Assembly (NCBI GenBank): GCA_019009955.1
Contig: CM032228.1
Location: forward strand, 206,573,501 to 206,637,500
Origin: Riptortus pedestris
Lineage: Eukaryota > Arthropoda > Insecta > Hemiptera > Alydidae
Direction: 5' to 3'
DNA length: 64,000 nt
The notes below the pieces were generated by a model. That model worked only from the letters and a program-made list of their open reading frames with translations. It was not told the origin of the DNA and searched no databases. Positions 34,419 through 48,354 of this stretch are shown one piece after another (the stretch's first letter is position 1; each line of letters begins with the position of its first letter). The translations under genes were made by a program, and so were the position numbers.

Positions 34419-34650
34419 TTTATTTATTTATTTATTTATTAACGTCCACTTTTTGCAACTTAGGCTAATGGGGACGGGTTATCTACAGGTTACCACACTT
34501 TTCTAGCCAGGGTGGGATTTTAGGACCTAATTTAATGAATTTCGTCACTAAATAATTTTCTTTGCCCAGGCGAGAATTGAACTCGCCACTCTAGGTTTAC
34601 CATGTGAGATAAAGATCAACGCTTTAACTCGCATGGCTAACCTGAGCCCC
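34419..34650 (-). repeat. tRNA-derived SINE copy 3, full length
   Basis: On the minus strand: GGGGCTCAGGTTAGCCATGCG head, B-box-like GAGTTCAATTCTCGCC (34571-34586), CCTGGCTAGAAAAGTGTGG, TAACCTGTAGATAACCCG, TTGCAAAAAGTGGACG, and a tail of AATA repeats at 34419-34440. It is the most complete family member here. It would be transcribed by RNA polymerase III if active. Confidence 0.9.
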
Positions 34651-34720
34651 AATTCCCATTTTCATTGAAATGAATAATGTTTTTGAAATTTGTATTTTTA
34701 ATACACCATATGTTTTAAGA

Positions 34721-35159
34721 AAAAAGTCCGTCGCGCAGGGGCTGCGTAAACTAAGCAGATTTCCCACGTGAAGTTATACAATAGAGAAATCTCCATACGA
34801 GAGCCAAAAAGTTACGGCAACGGGCCGAACTAGCTTTTGGCGGGAAACTCAGTCGTCCCCTATCGGCCCATATTAAATAAAAATGCAAAATCTCGGTTAA
34901 TATTCAAGATAGAGAATAAATGTATAGAACAATATTTATAGTAAATATAATTTACAATAAGATTGGTTCTAGACAATGTTTTGATTCGACGTATAGTAAC
35001 GGAGATATTTCGAATTTTCGAAAATCTCCCTCTAAACCCCCCTACCCAATGGACCCATTTCAGCCGTTAACGAACTTGATCTGTCTTTTAACATAACACG
35101 TTTAAATATTGAGTCTGGTAACGATCAAACAATAATTGCGACCGCTAGAGCGTTAACAG

Positions 35160-35198
<39 letters not shown>

Positions 35199-35309
35199 TA
35201 TATTATACGGACCTCATTTTCGTCATCTCCTGGGTAGGATCGATGGACATTTGAAGAAAATTTTCGAAGATCACGTCATGAGTACGACCTCAATAGAGAC
35301 ATCTGCTAA
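34721..35309 (+). mobile_element. R-HINE repeat copy 4
   Basis: AAAAAGTCCGTCGCGCAGG start, AGCAGATTTCCC, the AAATATCTCGGTTA / GTAACGGAGATATTT inverted pair, (TA)n at 35165-35195, GATCGATGGACATTTG and a CTAA end. The terminal palindrome is largely lost (GAGACATCTGCTAA). The next copy begins 85 bases further on in the same orientation. Confidence 0.85.
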
Positions 35310-35394
35310 AAGAACTATTACTCACTTGATAATTAGCGTCGGAGTAAACAATATTCCTACCAAAAGTCTAAATTATTTTATCAAAATCTAAATT

Positions 35395-36356
35395 AAAAAA
35401 AAAGTCCGTCACGCAGGGGCTGCGTAAACTAAGCAGATTTGCCTCGTGAAGTTCAGTAATAGATAAATATACATACTGGTAACACAACAACACCGTGAAT
35501 AAATACAAACGGAAATAAGAAATGTTTCATCCAATTTCAATAACCTGCCGACAGGAAGCGTTAGGAATGTAAACAAATGGGTCTGCCCGCCTCACACCGG
35601 ATAGAAAAACAATTACTGAAATATATCAGAATATAACATATTAATTTTATTGAGAACTATTCACTATATCTAGTACTGTAATTAATAATGAGTCAGAATA
35701 ATTGTTATCTCAATCAATCAAATTTTAGTAGTCCAAAACCTTAAGACGGGGGGGGGGTCACCAGGACATATTTGCATGTATCTCGTATAATAAAGGTCTC
35801 TTGAATACAATGTTTGGTATTTAAACTTCGAATAATGTGATTTATTATGTAGCAGAGAATTGTTTATGTACAATAACATGAGTAGAAGTAGTGGTTTGCT
35901 GATGGCTTAAAACTGAAAAATGCAAATATCTCGGTTAATATTCAAGATAGTGAATTAATGTATATAACAATATTTATAGAACATTTAATTTGCAATAAGA
36001 TTGGTTCTATACAAGTTTTCGATCATCCGACCTATAGTAACGGAGATATTTCGAAAATAGTCCCCTCTAAACCCCCCCTCCCCCTGGCCCGATTTCAGCC
36101 GTTAACGAACTTGATCTTTCTTTTTACATAAAACGACTAAATATCGAGTTTGGTAACGATTAAACAAAAATTGCGACCGCTAGAGCGGTAACAGACAAAT
36201 ATATATATACGTATATATATATACACACACAGTTTTGAACGGACCTCATTTTCGTCATCTCCTGGGTAGGATCGATGGACATTTGAAGAAAAATTTCGAA
36301 AATCGTGTCATGAGAACAACCTCGATAGCTGATTTTCCTTAAGGGAAATCTGCTAA
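35395..36356 (+). mobile_element. R-HINE repeat copy 5, long form
   Basis: The same 5' and 3' ends as copy 1. It includes the extra ~370-base internal segment (ATTGAGAACTATTCACTA ... GCTGATGGCTTAAAACTG) that copies 4, 6 and 7 lack. An 8-base G-run lies near 35750. The 3' palindrome is slightly degraded (GATTTTCCTTAAGGGAAATC) before TGCTAA. Confidence 0.88.
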
Positions 36357-36670
36357 CATATGTTTAAATTTAATAAATATGTGTATTAAAAACAGCTGAT
36401 TCCTAAAAGGAAATAATTCACCAAATAGTAATAATATAACTCTAATGTAAATGATAGAATTTTCTCATCACTCTTTTTAGAATGAAATGGATCTGCTTCT
36501 GGATCACTGCAATGGACTTTCTTTTCGAGTAGAGATGAAAAACAAGAAAACTAGTCAATAATTTTATAAACAAAATCACGATCAATAAAAAGACATCATC
36601 CACAAGTACTTTCATATGCGGTGTGCACTTTCAGAGACAAATATTAAAATCCTTGTAGAGAGCAAGGCTT
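36357..36670. other. Spacer between opposed R-HINE copies
   Basis: About 310 bases of AT-rich unique sequence between the plus-strand copy 5 and the minus-strand copy 6; nothing recognised. Confidence 0.5.
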
Positions 36671-36789
36671 TTAGCAGATTTCCCAATTCAATCAGCTATT
36701 GAGGTTGTACTCATGGCGGAATTTTCGAAATTTCTCTTCAAATGTCCATCGATCCTACCTAGTAGATGACGGAAATGAGGTCCGCTCGA

Positions 36790-36845
<56 letters not shown>

Positions 36846-37277
36846 CTGTTACCGCTCTAGCGGTCGCAATTTTTGTTTGATCGTTACCAAACTCGATATT
36901 TAGTCGTTTTATGTAAAAAGAAAGATTAAGTTCGTTAACGGCTGAAATCAGACTAGTGGGAGGGGGGGGGTTTAAAGGGGAGGATTTTCGAAAATTCGAA
37001 ATATCTCCGTTACTATTCGTCGGATCGAAACATTGTACAGAATCAATCTTATTGCAAATTAAATTTACTATAAATATTGTTATATACATTAATTCTCTAT
37101 CTTGAATATTAACCAAGATATTTTATTAAATCTGGGCGGCTAACGGACGAGTGACTCCCACCAAAAGCTAGTTCCGCCGTTTCCTTAACTGCTCGGCTCT
37201 TGTGAAATTTCTCTATTGTAAAACATCACGTGGGAAATCTGCTTAGTTTACGCAGCCCCTGCGTGACGGACTTTTTT
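36671..37277 (-). mobile_element. R-HINE repeat copy 6
   Basis: Minus orientation; both ends are present (TTAGCAGATTTCCC at 36671 and CGTGACGGACTTTTT at 37262-37277). It holds a (TA)n tract at 36795-36841. The 142-codon minus-strand frame inside (37116-36688) is repeat sequence, since it contains an Ile-Tyr run over the TA tract. The element lies against an R1-like LINE tail (37288). Confidence 0.88.
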
Positions 37278-37287
37278 ATTGTTACTG

Positions 37288-37333
37288 TTCAATTGGTTTC
37301 TCTACCCTCCTCCAGCATCTCTGGAGGAATATG
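37288..37333 (+). pseudogene. R1-like LINE 3' tail fragment
   Basis: TTCAATTGGTTTCTCTACC..CCAGCAT..TGGAGGAATAT matches the distal tail at 10190-10240. The R-HINE copy on its left marks the point where the rest of the LINE is lost. Confidence 0.65.
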
Positions 37334-37740
37334 CAAAATAATGTTACTCTGGTGTACCTATTGATCGAGTAAATATTAATATCATACAAATCAGAATGTA
37401 GTTTTGCTACATGGGCAAACAAACAATGGCTACATGAGGCAATGGCTTGTTAACATGCTTCCGAGTTAATTAGTTCCCTTATCATGGGTTAGACTTGAGT
37501 AGACGGAAAATTTCAACGGATTCTTTTCAGAAAATTGTGAGTGAAATAACTTACAGGGGAGTACAGTTAATGCATTTCATCTGAAGAAAACATCTTTGAG
37601 TCATAAATATGAACACTTTTGGGACATTTGAATATCAGAATAATATGGGTAAGATTATTTAATTTTTGTTTCAGAAACTTCTCAAAGATCAGACTCTATC
37701 TCGTAAATGTTTTACACAGCTCATTTTAACAAGGTATAAA
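37333..37740 (+). repeat. Dispersed ~400-bp duplication, copy B
   Basis: Second copy of 31194-31600. It carries a short extra segment (GGGCAAACAAACAATGGCTACAT) that copy A lacks, and small deletions relative to A after GGAAAATTTCAACGG. Confidence 0.88.
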
Positions 37741-37805
37741 ACTGATTTATATAAGTTCATTTCTTATGTGCCACCGCCATCTTCAGAGACTAGTAAGAGT
37801 GAGTA

Positions 37806-38253
37806 AAAAAAAGTCCGTCAGGCAGGGGCTGCGTAAACTAAGCAGATTTCCCATGTGACGTTTTACAATAGAGAAATTTCACGAGAGCCGAGCAGTTAAT
37901 GAAATGGCCGAACTAGCTTTTGGCGGGAAAGTCACTTCGTCCGTCCCGCCAAAGCCGCCCAGATTTAATAAAAATGCAAATATCTCGGTTAATATTCACG
38001 ATAGAGAATAAATGTATATTTCAATATTTATATTAAATTTAATTTGTAATAAGATTTGTTCTGTACAACTTTTCGATCCGACGAATAGTAACGGAGATAT
38101 TTCGAATTTTCGAAAATCCCCCCCTCTGTACCCCCCCTCGCCGTGGTCCGATTTAAGTCGTTAACGAACTTGATCTTTCTTTTTACATAAAACAACTAAA
38201 TATCGAGTTTAGTAACGATCAAACAAAAATTGCGACCTCTAGAGCGGTAACAG

Positions 38254-38295
<42 letters not shown>

Positions 38296-38427
38296 ACTGT
38301 TTTGAACGGACCACATTTTCGTTATCTACTCTGTAGGATCGGTGGACATTTGAAGAAAAATTTCGAAAATTCCGTTATGAGTACGTACAACCTCAATAGC
38401 TGATTTCCCTCAAGGGAAATCTGCTAA
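37806..38427 (+). mobile_element. R-HINE repeat copy 7
   Basis: AAGTCCGTCAGGCAGG start, inverted AGCAGATTTCCC pair, (TA)n at 38260-38293, palindrome with one change (TTTCCCTCAAGGGAAA), TGCTAA end followed by T. A decayed second 5' end follows at 38450-38500. Confidence 0.9.
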
Positions 38428-38449
38428 TAGTCCAGTTTTTATTTTAAAA

Positions 38450-38500
38450 CATCCGTCACACAGAGGCTGCAAAAACAATGCAGAGTACCCACTAGCTGGA
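38450..38500 (+). mobile_element. Degenerate R-HINE 5' end fragment
   Basis: AACATCCGTCACACAGAGGCTGC.AAAACAATGCAGA.TACCCAC aligns with the first ~45 bases of the family. Lying just beyond copy 7, it makes a head-to-tail arrangement, as with copies 4 and 5. Confidence 0.6.
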
Positions 38501-39465
38501 ATGACAGATATTTCGGTGAATTTATTTTCTATTTTTTATTTTTTTATATTTAGGTCCTCATAAAATCGTGTGCATATCAATCTACCCTTCTGTACTTTTG
38601 CAGTGGGATATTTAGTATGGTGTTCTTTGCTTTCAGTCTAAAATATGTTATAAAAAATAATCAAATCTTTAAATATGTGAATAGGTTTTTTAATTGTTTA
38701 CAAAATTTATAAATTTTCAATCAAGGGCTAGTTCAAGATAATTTTTTTGAAGTTCCAGAAAGCTAAGTAGTCAAATACATATATTACTCGTCTAAATATC
38801 ACTAATGAAAACTAACTCTATGATATTCTTAATGAGAGAGGGCGAGAACAAACCTTGTTATGTAGCTGCTCCTCGTTTGTTCTGTGATTCTTCCAGCTAG
38901 ACTGAGAATCGAATATGAGCTAGAGGGGCTAATCCTGCTGCTTGCATATACTTGCCCCCCCTCTTTCCCTTTCAAATTTAAATTCTTAAGCTTATTAGCT
39001 ACAGGAACCTCTATAATAAGTGTTTTTTCCTTTCCACAGAACAATTAGCACCCTATAGTTAATACGTTGTCCTAGCGACGTCTTTCTTTTGATGTTTTAG
39101 TAGATTTTCTGTAATGAAAGACAGCTTTTGGAAGTAGTATTCTTGATGCGGTTTTCAAAATATTTCTTCTGATGCCCACCTACCTTTTGGTAGTAAGAGT
39201 TCAGGACTAAGACTTCAGTAAACCCACTCTTATACTCATTGAATTTTAACTGATTAACTGAACATTCTATTTCCAGGTTACAAATCATTTCCTGTTTACA
39301 TAACCTTGTTCCTACGTTAGAAATAGACCTTAAATTATATGATGAGATTTCTAGCGTCATTCGGGCTTCCAATAGCCTACTGAAATTCGAAATAATTTGG
39401 TTATAATTATATAAGAATTATTTATATAAATTCTGAAAATATTGATGGGTTAATGGTTTTATTTT
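38501..39465. other. AT-rich intergenic DNA
   Basis: Two short minus-strand frames (39044-38829 and 39372-39097) lack recognisable domains. Nothing else seen. Confidence 0.4.
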
Positions 39466-39468
39466 TCT

Positions 39469-39722
39469 TAATTATTAACGCCCACTTTTTCCAACTTAGG
39501 CTAATTGGGATGGTTTTATTTTAAATGTCATTATTGACTAACGTCCACTTGTTGCTATATGGCTAATTAGGACAGGTTAAGTACCTTTTCTAGCCAGGGT
39601 GGGACTAAGGATTTTATTTAATGATTTCAAAGATAAATAAATTCTTATTGTCCAGACGCGAATGAAACTCGCCACTTGAAATTAAAGCCAACGCTTTAAC
39701 TCACATGGCTAACCTGAGCCCC
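39469..39722 (-). repeat. tRNA-derived SINE copy 4 with partial second 3' end
   Basis: A full but diverged minus-strand copy occupies about 39530-39722 (head GGGGCTCAGGTTAGCCATGTG at the right end). A second, short 3' portion (ACGCCCACTTTTTCCAACTTAGGCTAATTGGGATGG) lies at 39478-39515, in the same orientation. Either a SINE inserted next to another SINE's tail, or the 3' end was duplicated. Confidence 0.8.
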
Positions 39723-40328
39723 AATTTTTTTTTAAGAATAAATAAATAGGCTTCTGTAGATATGTTTCGAAAAAAGTAAGGATTTGTCAATTGAAGAAAA
39801 CATACTATAATTTCGGCATACACTTTTTAGTAACAAAAGTGCAAATGAGTTCTTAGGTGAGCACCGATGTCAAAATTCAACTAGTACGTTTAGACTATTT
39901 AAGTTTCCTTACTTATTTTTTCAGATGGAGTTATAATGAACATTACAATGCGTCTTAAAGAGTATTTTGATGGATAATACCCCCATTTTCAATATGGTTG
40001 CATTATGTGAACATAAATTCTGAGACAGTTTATTGTAGATAAAACCGTATCTGGCATTCATTGTTCAATATGAAGTGGAAATGACTGGCGTTTACGACTT
40101 GATCGTAAACGACTGAATCCTCGTAATTTTCTGCATTTTTATTTTACTACAAAACATTTTTTACTAGAAATGAGGTTTGGAATTTTAAAAAAAAATTAAC
40201 TAAAGTTCCAGTCTTAAATTGTATTAAACTTTACGGTAATTTTTGAGTATAGGAGTTAAAATTTGTACTTTGAATTAATCAATCGAAATCAATCTTTTGT
40301 TTAAAATAATATATTAATTGGGATATTA
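39723..40328. other. AT-rich intergenic DNA
   Basis: Nothing recognised. Confidence 0.45.
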
Positions 40329-40437
40329 TTTATTAACGTTTACTTTACGTTTTATACTATGTGTAATATCGACGGACTATTTACAGATTACCAACCTCTT
40401 CTATCCAAGTTGGACTAAGGAAATAATGCTAGTACAT
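40329..40437 (-). repeat. Degenerate SINE fragment (copy 5)
   Basis: TTATTTATTAACGTTTACTTTACG..., CGACGGACTATTTACAGATTACCAACCTCTTCTATCCAAGTTGGACTAAGGA parallels the 3' half of the SINE family with many substitutions; the tRNA-like head is gone. Confidence 0.6.
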
Positions 40438-43400
40438 TGCTAATCAAAACTTAACACCTCGTTTCAATTGCCAAACATTTTTATTGTGGTATCTCTTTTT
40501 CATTCCATGGTAGTATTAGTTATAGGGGGATAAAAAAGCGTAGATATTTACAGTTCGGTAAGTGGTTAATTGTGAGACGAAAATGATCATAAGATTGCAT
40601 CTCATTCAATAGCTCACAATTATTCATTATGTTTTTACTCTTTAATTTACAGAACAAATTGCAAAATAAAGTCGTTATTTTTTTGTGGAATTCGGGGGAT
40701 TCTGACTTAAAAAGTTGATGAAATAAAATGCTAAAACTGGTTTACTTTTGATTCATACACTGGTAGTCGTATCAAACACTTTCATATCGTACGTACAAGT
40801 TCTACCTAGTACTTAATTACAAATAATAAAGTAGGAAGTCATTGTCTTCGTGTTTAATCATGAAGTAAATGGCTCCCACTAAAGATTCCCAAAATAGAAA
40901 ATCCAACAAATGCGATTTTTCAGCGTTGAATGATTTTTCCTGAAGCAATACAAGTTCATCACAAATTTCTGTTTGGAAAGTTTAGAGTCTGAAGCTAATT
41001 CCTTTGAGCCAGGGAAGTTTGAGCAGGTGACCGGAATCCGAAAGTAATCTTGAAATAGAATTGGTTTCCAGTAGAAATATAAAGATTGGATTATTTATGC
41101 TCTAAATAACCTCATAATGTTCATCACATAACAGAAATGACATGTGGCTCATAGAGAAAATGTACAGCCACATACACCTCTGAAGAAAAAGTAGCCATTG
41201 AAAACATGTTGACGAAATTTTGTTTATAATTGTTAGTATTCACCAATGGTAGATTGAAATTAAAATAGTTCCCCGTCTAAATAAAAAGTTTTAAATATGT
41301 AAGTACGAAATATTGACTTCATTTTATCAATATGCCTTGAAAAATATAGGCGAATTTATGTTAGTTAATGCGATCAAATGTATATCGTTTTCTATTAAAT
41401 TGAAAAAAAAGAAGAGTTGTCTCATCATATTTATTTGAAGTAATAATTTTCTCATTTATTAATTCTTTCAGAAAGGAAAGGTGCGGGGAAACAAAAATTC
41501 AAATTATCACATTTTTGATATTACACACAGTAAAAAGGTAATATAGATAAAAATATTAGGTAACTGTGAAACATGGCCAAACAAAAGTGAATAATAATTA
41601 AAAGATAATAAAAAATAAGTTAACTTGTAATTATTACAGTCGAATATTGCATTTGCTCCTGTGTAATTAACCGACTCAGAGCCAAATAAATAAAAAGATA
41701 TAACTGAACATTGAACTAAAATTAGCATTTACATCATTTTAGCACTAGTTAAAAAAAAAAATTGAGAATGAATCTGAGGCATTATGTAATTTCAGGGGCG
41801 TTACAGCGGTGCCCGGAAACGGAAGTAGTGTTAGTGTTATCTGTCGTTGAGCAAACGTGTGTTACCTGTCGGTTGAATTAGCCATTGTTTCCTGTGGGAA
41901 TACGGGTATATGTTTAGATTAACATAAGCCAAGATTAATCCCATCTTTTCCGTCACAAAACGATAATACTCATCTATACAGGTGTTTTTCTTATATAAAT
42001 AAGTCTGCAATGAAAATTGAGCGATTGTCAACAAATTTATTCTTAAAATAGCCTTAGAACCAATTACGTTTCCCGTATAACGAATGCATTATTAACCATG
42101 AGTACAAAATATTCCGGCAAATTTCGTACTGGCTATCTCTTGTAGTAACTATTATCTATTGGTGGTCACCCAAAGTTGTATACAATTATTTTTGATTTTA
42201 CAAAGTTACTTTTAATACTGGAAAACAAATTCTAAACATAAATTCATTATTTTTTTATTGTCCGTTATTTTTTGCTAATTAATATATTTGTTTAATTTTG
42301 TATCTATAGGTGGGATAATTATTTGTAAGTGTCAATCAAATAAATTTCTTCTAGTAGATGTATTATTTAAAAAGTAATTTGAACTTGACGCAGGTTTTAC
42401 GATTTTGTAACTCTTAGACTATCCGCCCTCTATCGCCCACCAGCTGAACCCCTCAGTCCTATGCAGACTTTGGTGGTGAAAGGCCATTTCTTCAAGCTTC
42501 CCATCCATCTTGTTACGGTTGTTGACGGGTGCTTTCTTTCCCTCTGTTTGGAAATCCGTTTACCTTTGACGTTACAAGTTGAAATTGTCCAGTGCTTGCT
42601 TCTGCAGTTCATTCGGACCGGAGTGTGGCGGGACATCTAATTTCCCTTGAGCCTTTTCCTTTACCTTCTTCTTTTCTCTCGCCCTTCAATGCCAATTCTC
42701 TCGGTGCAAATGCTTCAGTGATAAGACGGATTAATATGATTACGCTGTCCATTTTCGTTATTTCGTATTTATTATAGCTTACCAGAGACTAATGCATATA
42801 ATAATTTTTGTTTATGTGACATTATATGTCAACAAGAGAATTCCTTGTTTGTAATTGTTTCTTTAGTTTTATTTTTTTATTATTATTTATTGTTTCATTA
42901 TCTTTTAATACTAACGATGATATTATAAACGAAAGTAATGCCTTCAAAGTATACCTCCATTCCTGTCTATGGTAGTAAAGTAATACTATCATACACTTTC
43001 ACAACTTCCATTTCTTAGAGGCATTCACCGTGAACAGGAATGAATAAAGTTTGATAACTGGAAGTCAAAACATAGAAATGAATAAATTTAAACAACATTT
43101 TAGGACTGAAAAATACTTTATAAATTCACCGTAGTGCTTTATATTTTTTTCGATTAAATAAGTATTGTCGAACGTATTAACTAATATTCACGCTGACTTC
43201 TATAAAAACCAATGCCTCAGTCTGTGGTAGAAGTAAAAAATAGCCTATGCTGGCAGAATTCATGCTCTCGACACATATACTAAAAATAACTTATTACTAT
43301 CAGTACATTTTAGTGGAGCACAATTATATTACATTTTGTGATCAGAAATCGAAAGTCGAGATTTTGAAATTTTCAAATCTAATACCGTTTTAGGACCTAA

Positions 43401-43504
43401 AAATATTTCTAAAAACAACATGTTCGTTTTCGATATACCACTATTATGAAATGTATGTTTTAATTTCGAAGTGTTATTGAAAATTTGAACTCTCATATAT
43501 CTTA
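40438..43504. other. AT-rich intergenic DNA with one GC-richer patch
   Basis: At 42420-42720 base composition becomes more balanced and open frames exist on both strands: a minus frame 42636-42430 and a stop-free plus frame ending at about 42640. No family recognised. The remainder has only short composition-driven frames. Confidence 0.4.
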
Positions 43505-43730
43505 TTTATTTATTTTAATGTGGAGCGTTCACTGCGAGTCGATATAGCTCATAAAAAAACAATGAATATAAACAAAATACGAAAATGAAAACACTAACAA
43601 GAAGAATTGAAAAATTAAACTATACAATTAGAACTGAACAAACTAAGATCACAACCAAATAACAATACTCAACTAAATAACAGAACGCAACCAAATAACA
43701 AAACGCAACCTTGGAATAGTTGACTCACAA
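43505..43730 (+). repeat. Purine-strand repeat family, copy 1
   Basis: A short head (TTTATTTTAATGTGGAGCG...GCGAGTCGATATAGCTC) is followed by about 170 bases almost free of T in places, with repeated AACAAA/CGCAACCAAATAACA words. The head resembles 52655-52700 (TATGGGGCTTCGCAGATTTGCCGATGTTGCTC), and the tail style is the same, suggesting one family with a degenerate tandem tail. Confidence 0.5.
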
Positions 43731-45150
43731 ATATAAAATCATTGAATCCTTCAGCTTTTGAGTGATTGAGTAACAACAGTTAGACGTTCTGACATCATAG
43801 ATTTTCAATTTCGGTGCTCTTATCTTTAGAATGATATGGAGCGAGAAGAAAACTATTTCCACCCAATTTAAATTTAAAATTTCAGATAAACACTTTAATT
43901 TTATTTATTACAATATACCGCATCTAATATTGTCATTAGAGGTAGGTGGTTCTATATTTCTTGGGCAGACAAGTTTTAGTTAAAAATACAAAAAGCCTTT
44001 ATACAAAAAACATTTATTATGTTTTTCCCAGTAATTTTTAAATGTGCGCATTATGGGGTAAATAGAAAATATATGCGAATGTAAGAAAAAACCTCAATAA
44101 AATGTATTTTAATTCTAAAAATATTTTGAGCGAATAATGTAGTTGTATCGTCGAGGCTGTTAGGCGTATGTTTTTAAGAATTTCTCTATTTAAATCATCC
44201 TTTTGCAAGTTTGATGACTTATAATGCTATCTCTTCATGAACTAAAATCGTACCACACCAAAAGTACTTGTCGAGTCTAAGTTGAATGTAGAAATCCTCT
44301 TGCCATTCTAAAATTAGGTGATGTATAAGAAAATAGGACTAAATAAACGATATGGAGATAAAAAAAATTCTCTCCGGAAATACCAGGTCAGGGCGAAGTA
44401 GACGTGGTTTGAGTCTACTGCATTATTGCCTAATGGCTTCGTACACCAACATTTAAAAAATAAAATATAAAGTACTATTTAAAAACAATCTATAGAGCGC
44501 CTTTGTTCCTATTCAGTTCTTTTATCCCATTAAATGATATGGCGGATTGTTTATCTCAGGAAATTAAGATACCATCTAGAAAACCAATTCTTTCCAAGAA
44601 CCAGCAGAATTGGTGGTTTTAATACTTATTTTAAATGGATTCACCTTTGAGAATCACAGAAATAAGGCTGGCAAAAACCTTCATTACCTCACGGAATTTA
44701 TGAAAAAAAGTTTAGAGATGGGCCAGACTGGGAGAAATAATGCTTTGTGATTACTCACCGCCTTTTTGGATTGGATTAAATGCTGCTCCCTCAGTGCTTA
44801 TTTTCATTTTCTAAAGGAAATGAGCAGTACCTATTTTTTTCTTTTTTATGAAAAGCCAAGAATCAACCAGATGATAAATTTTAAAGTCTGGTCATAAATG
44901 CCATTTAACAATAACGTTGGCGTATGAGGATATGTTTCGATATAGAACACAGGTTATTCATGTTGTAAGAGGAAAATTGTGGTCTCGTTCCTATCGTTGA
45001 GGTGCTCCTGTTTCATTAATGATCCAAGAAAAGAAATGATTTACAATTTTACCTTTTGCTTACTGTTTCGAAAAATCATGTCTCCGATGAAATCAACTAC
45101 TTGTCCTTCTTCCATACCCAAAATAGTGAGCTTCATCATTATTATCATAA
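43731..45150. other. AT-rich intergenic DNA
   Basis: Nothing recognised. Confidence 0.45.
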
Positions 45151-45342
45151 TATAATTTTACAAAATTAAATAAATGTTAAAATTTTTACTAAGCTAAATG
45201 TTACAAATGTACAAAATAAACGGAACCGTGCCATTACAATTGCGGTTCATCATTTAACATGTTAGAATATAATTTTACAAAATTAAATAAATATTAAAAT
45301 ATTTACACAGCTAAATTTTTCAAATGTACAAAATAAATAGAA
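45151..45342 (+). repeat. Local tandem duplication, ~73-bp unit
   Basis: ATATAATTTTACAAAATTAAATAAATGTTAAAAT...ACAAATGTACAAAATAAAC (45151-45224) recurs at 45267-45340 with a 116-base offset and a handful of changes. Confidence 0.85.
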
Positions 45343-45594
45343 TGGACAAAACTAAATATGAATTGTTAGTATATTTACAACATGAAGAAAAAAACAAAAT
45401 AAAAACAAAACAAAAAAAAACTAGAACAACTATGTGGAAAGAGGCAAACTAATATTCCACATACAGTGGAATATATATATATATATAACATTCACAATGG
45501 TAAATAATAGCTTTTATATTTCATCAAATAATCCATTATTAGTAATCAATAGCTTCATCATTAGTAATCGTTGGCTAAAAGCCTTCTTAAAATT

Positions 45595-45848
45595 GTGGGC
45601 AATTTATTCAACCACTTCCTTTGCTCTATTGCATTTCCGAATGTTAAATTATATTAGTCTGTCAACAATGTTTATAATGTTACAACTGGGACTATAGAAA
45701 CAGAGTGTCCACGCCATGTTATTTGATAATGGTTGCTTTCCAAACATACGGGTCTACTTCTTGAACTGAAGATGACTTCATTAAGGAAGGATGATGAATA
45801 TCCTCATCACCAAACATTATTAATATGTCTCTACTGATTCCATCAACG
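45595..45848 (+). repeat. 255-bp duplicated segment, copy 1
   Basis: GTGGGCAATTTATTCAACC... to ...GATTCCATCAACGCC. Copy 2 at 46073-46297 has the same order of sequence but with CT-rich bits lost and GAGA inserted. Copy 1 shows no such pattern and is presumably the original. Confidence 0.88.
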
Positions 45849-45886
45849 CCTGTAGCAGTATTTCTAATGGTGAAAGAGAGAGAAAA

Positions 45887-45887
<1 letters not shown>

Positions 45888-45963
<76 letters not shown>

Positions 45964-45998
45964 GTGAGTGAGAGAGAGAGAGAGAGAGAGAGGAGAGT

Positions 45999-46072
<74 letters not shown>
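45888..46072. repeat. (TA)n followed by (GA)n microsatellite
   Basis: About 20 TA units (45888-45929) pass directly into GA units with occasional GTGA interruptions, up to 46072. Ser-Leu and Ile-Tyr frames across it are artefacts. Confidence 0.95.
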
Positions 46073-47884
<1,812 letters not shown>

Positions 47885-47978
47885 AATTGAACGGCAATCT
47901 ACTACGTAGGATCGATGGACATTTTAAGATATTTTTCAAAGGTCGTGTTATGTGGAACCTCGATTTCTTATTTTCCAA
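47885..47978 (+). mobile_element. R-HINE 3' fragment, diverged
   Basis: TAGGATCGATGGACATTTTAAGATATTTTTCAAAGGTCGTGTTATG..GAACCTCGAT corresponds to the segment just before the family's 3' end; the terminal hairpin is lost. Confidence 0.7.
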
Positions 47979-48354
47979 AGACAAATCTTCTGAAAGTGAT
48001 TTAGTACTATTCACCAGATACAGAGACAGTTCCAGAGTAATTTACGCGTCTGAGTACCCAGTACTTTTAAACCTATGCTACTTGAAAATGGTAGTATAGG
48101 ACTGATCAGGAACAAACATACTAACATTTATGTTTGGCCGAGTCCAGCAGAACAAAGTAATAAGTACTAACGATCTTTGAAAATTCTGATCCCCGAAGAA
48201 ATGATTCCGGAAGCCTATCCACGAAGGATCTATTCAGTCGGCCAAGATCTCTACTGACAATAGTAAATAAACGGAGGCCTTGCTAAATGGAGAGATATCA
48301 CATGAAACCGCAAAAAGTCTTTAGTGTTGGGCACTAAAAATTCACCCCCCCCCT

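Noticed and set aside
36688..37116. 142-codon minus-strand frame
   Set aside because: It lies wholly within an R-HINE copy and includes the TA tract; the other copies do not keep the frame.
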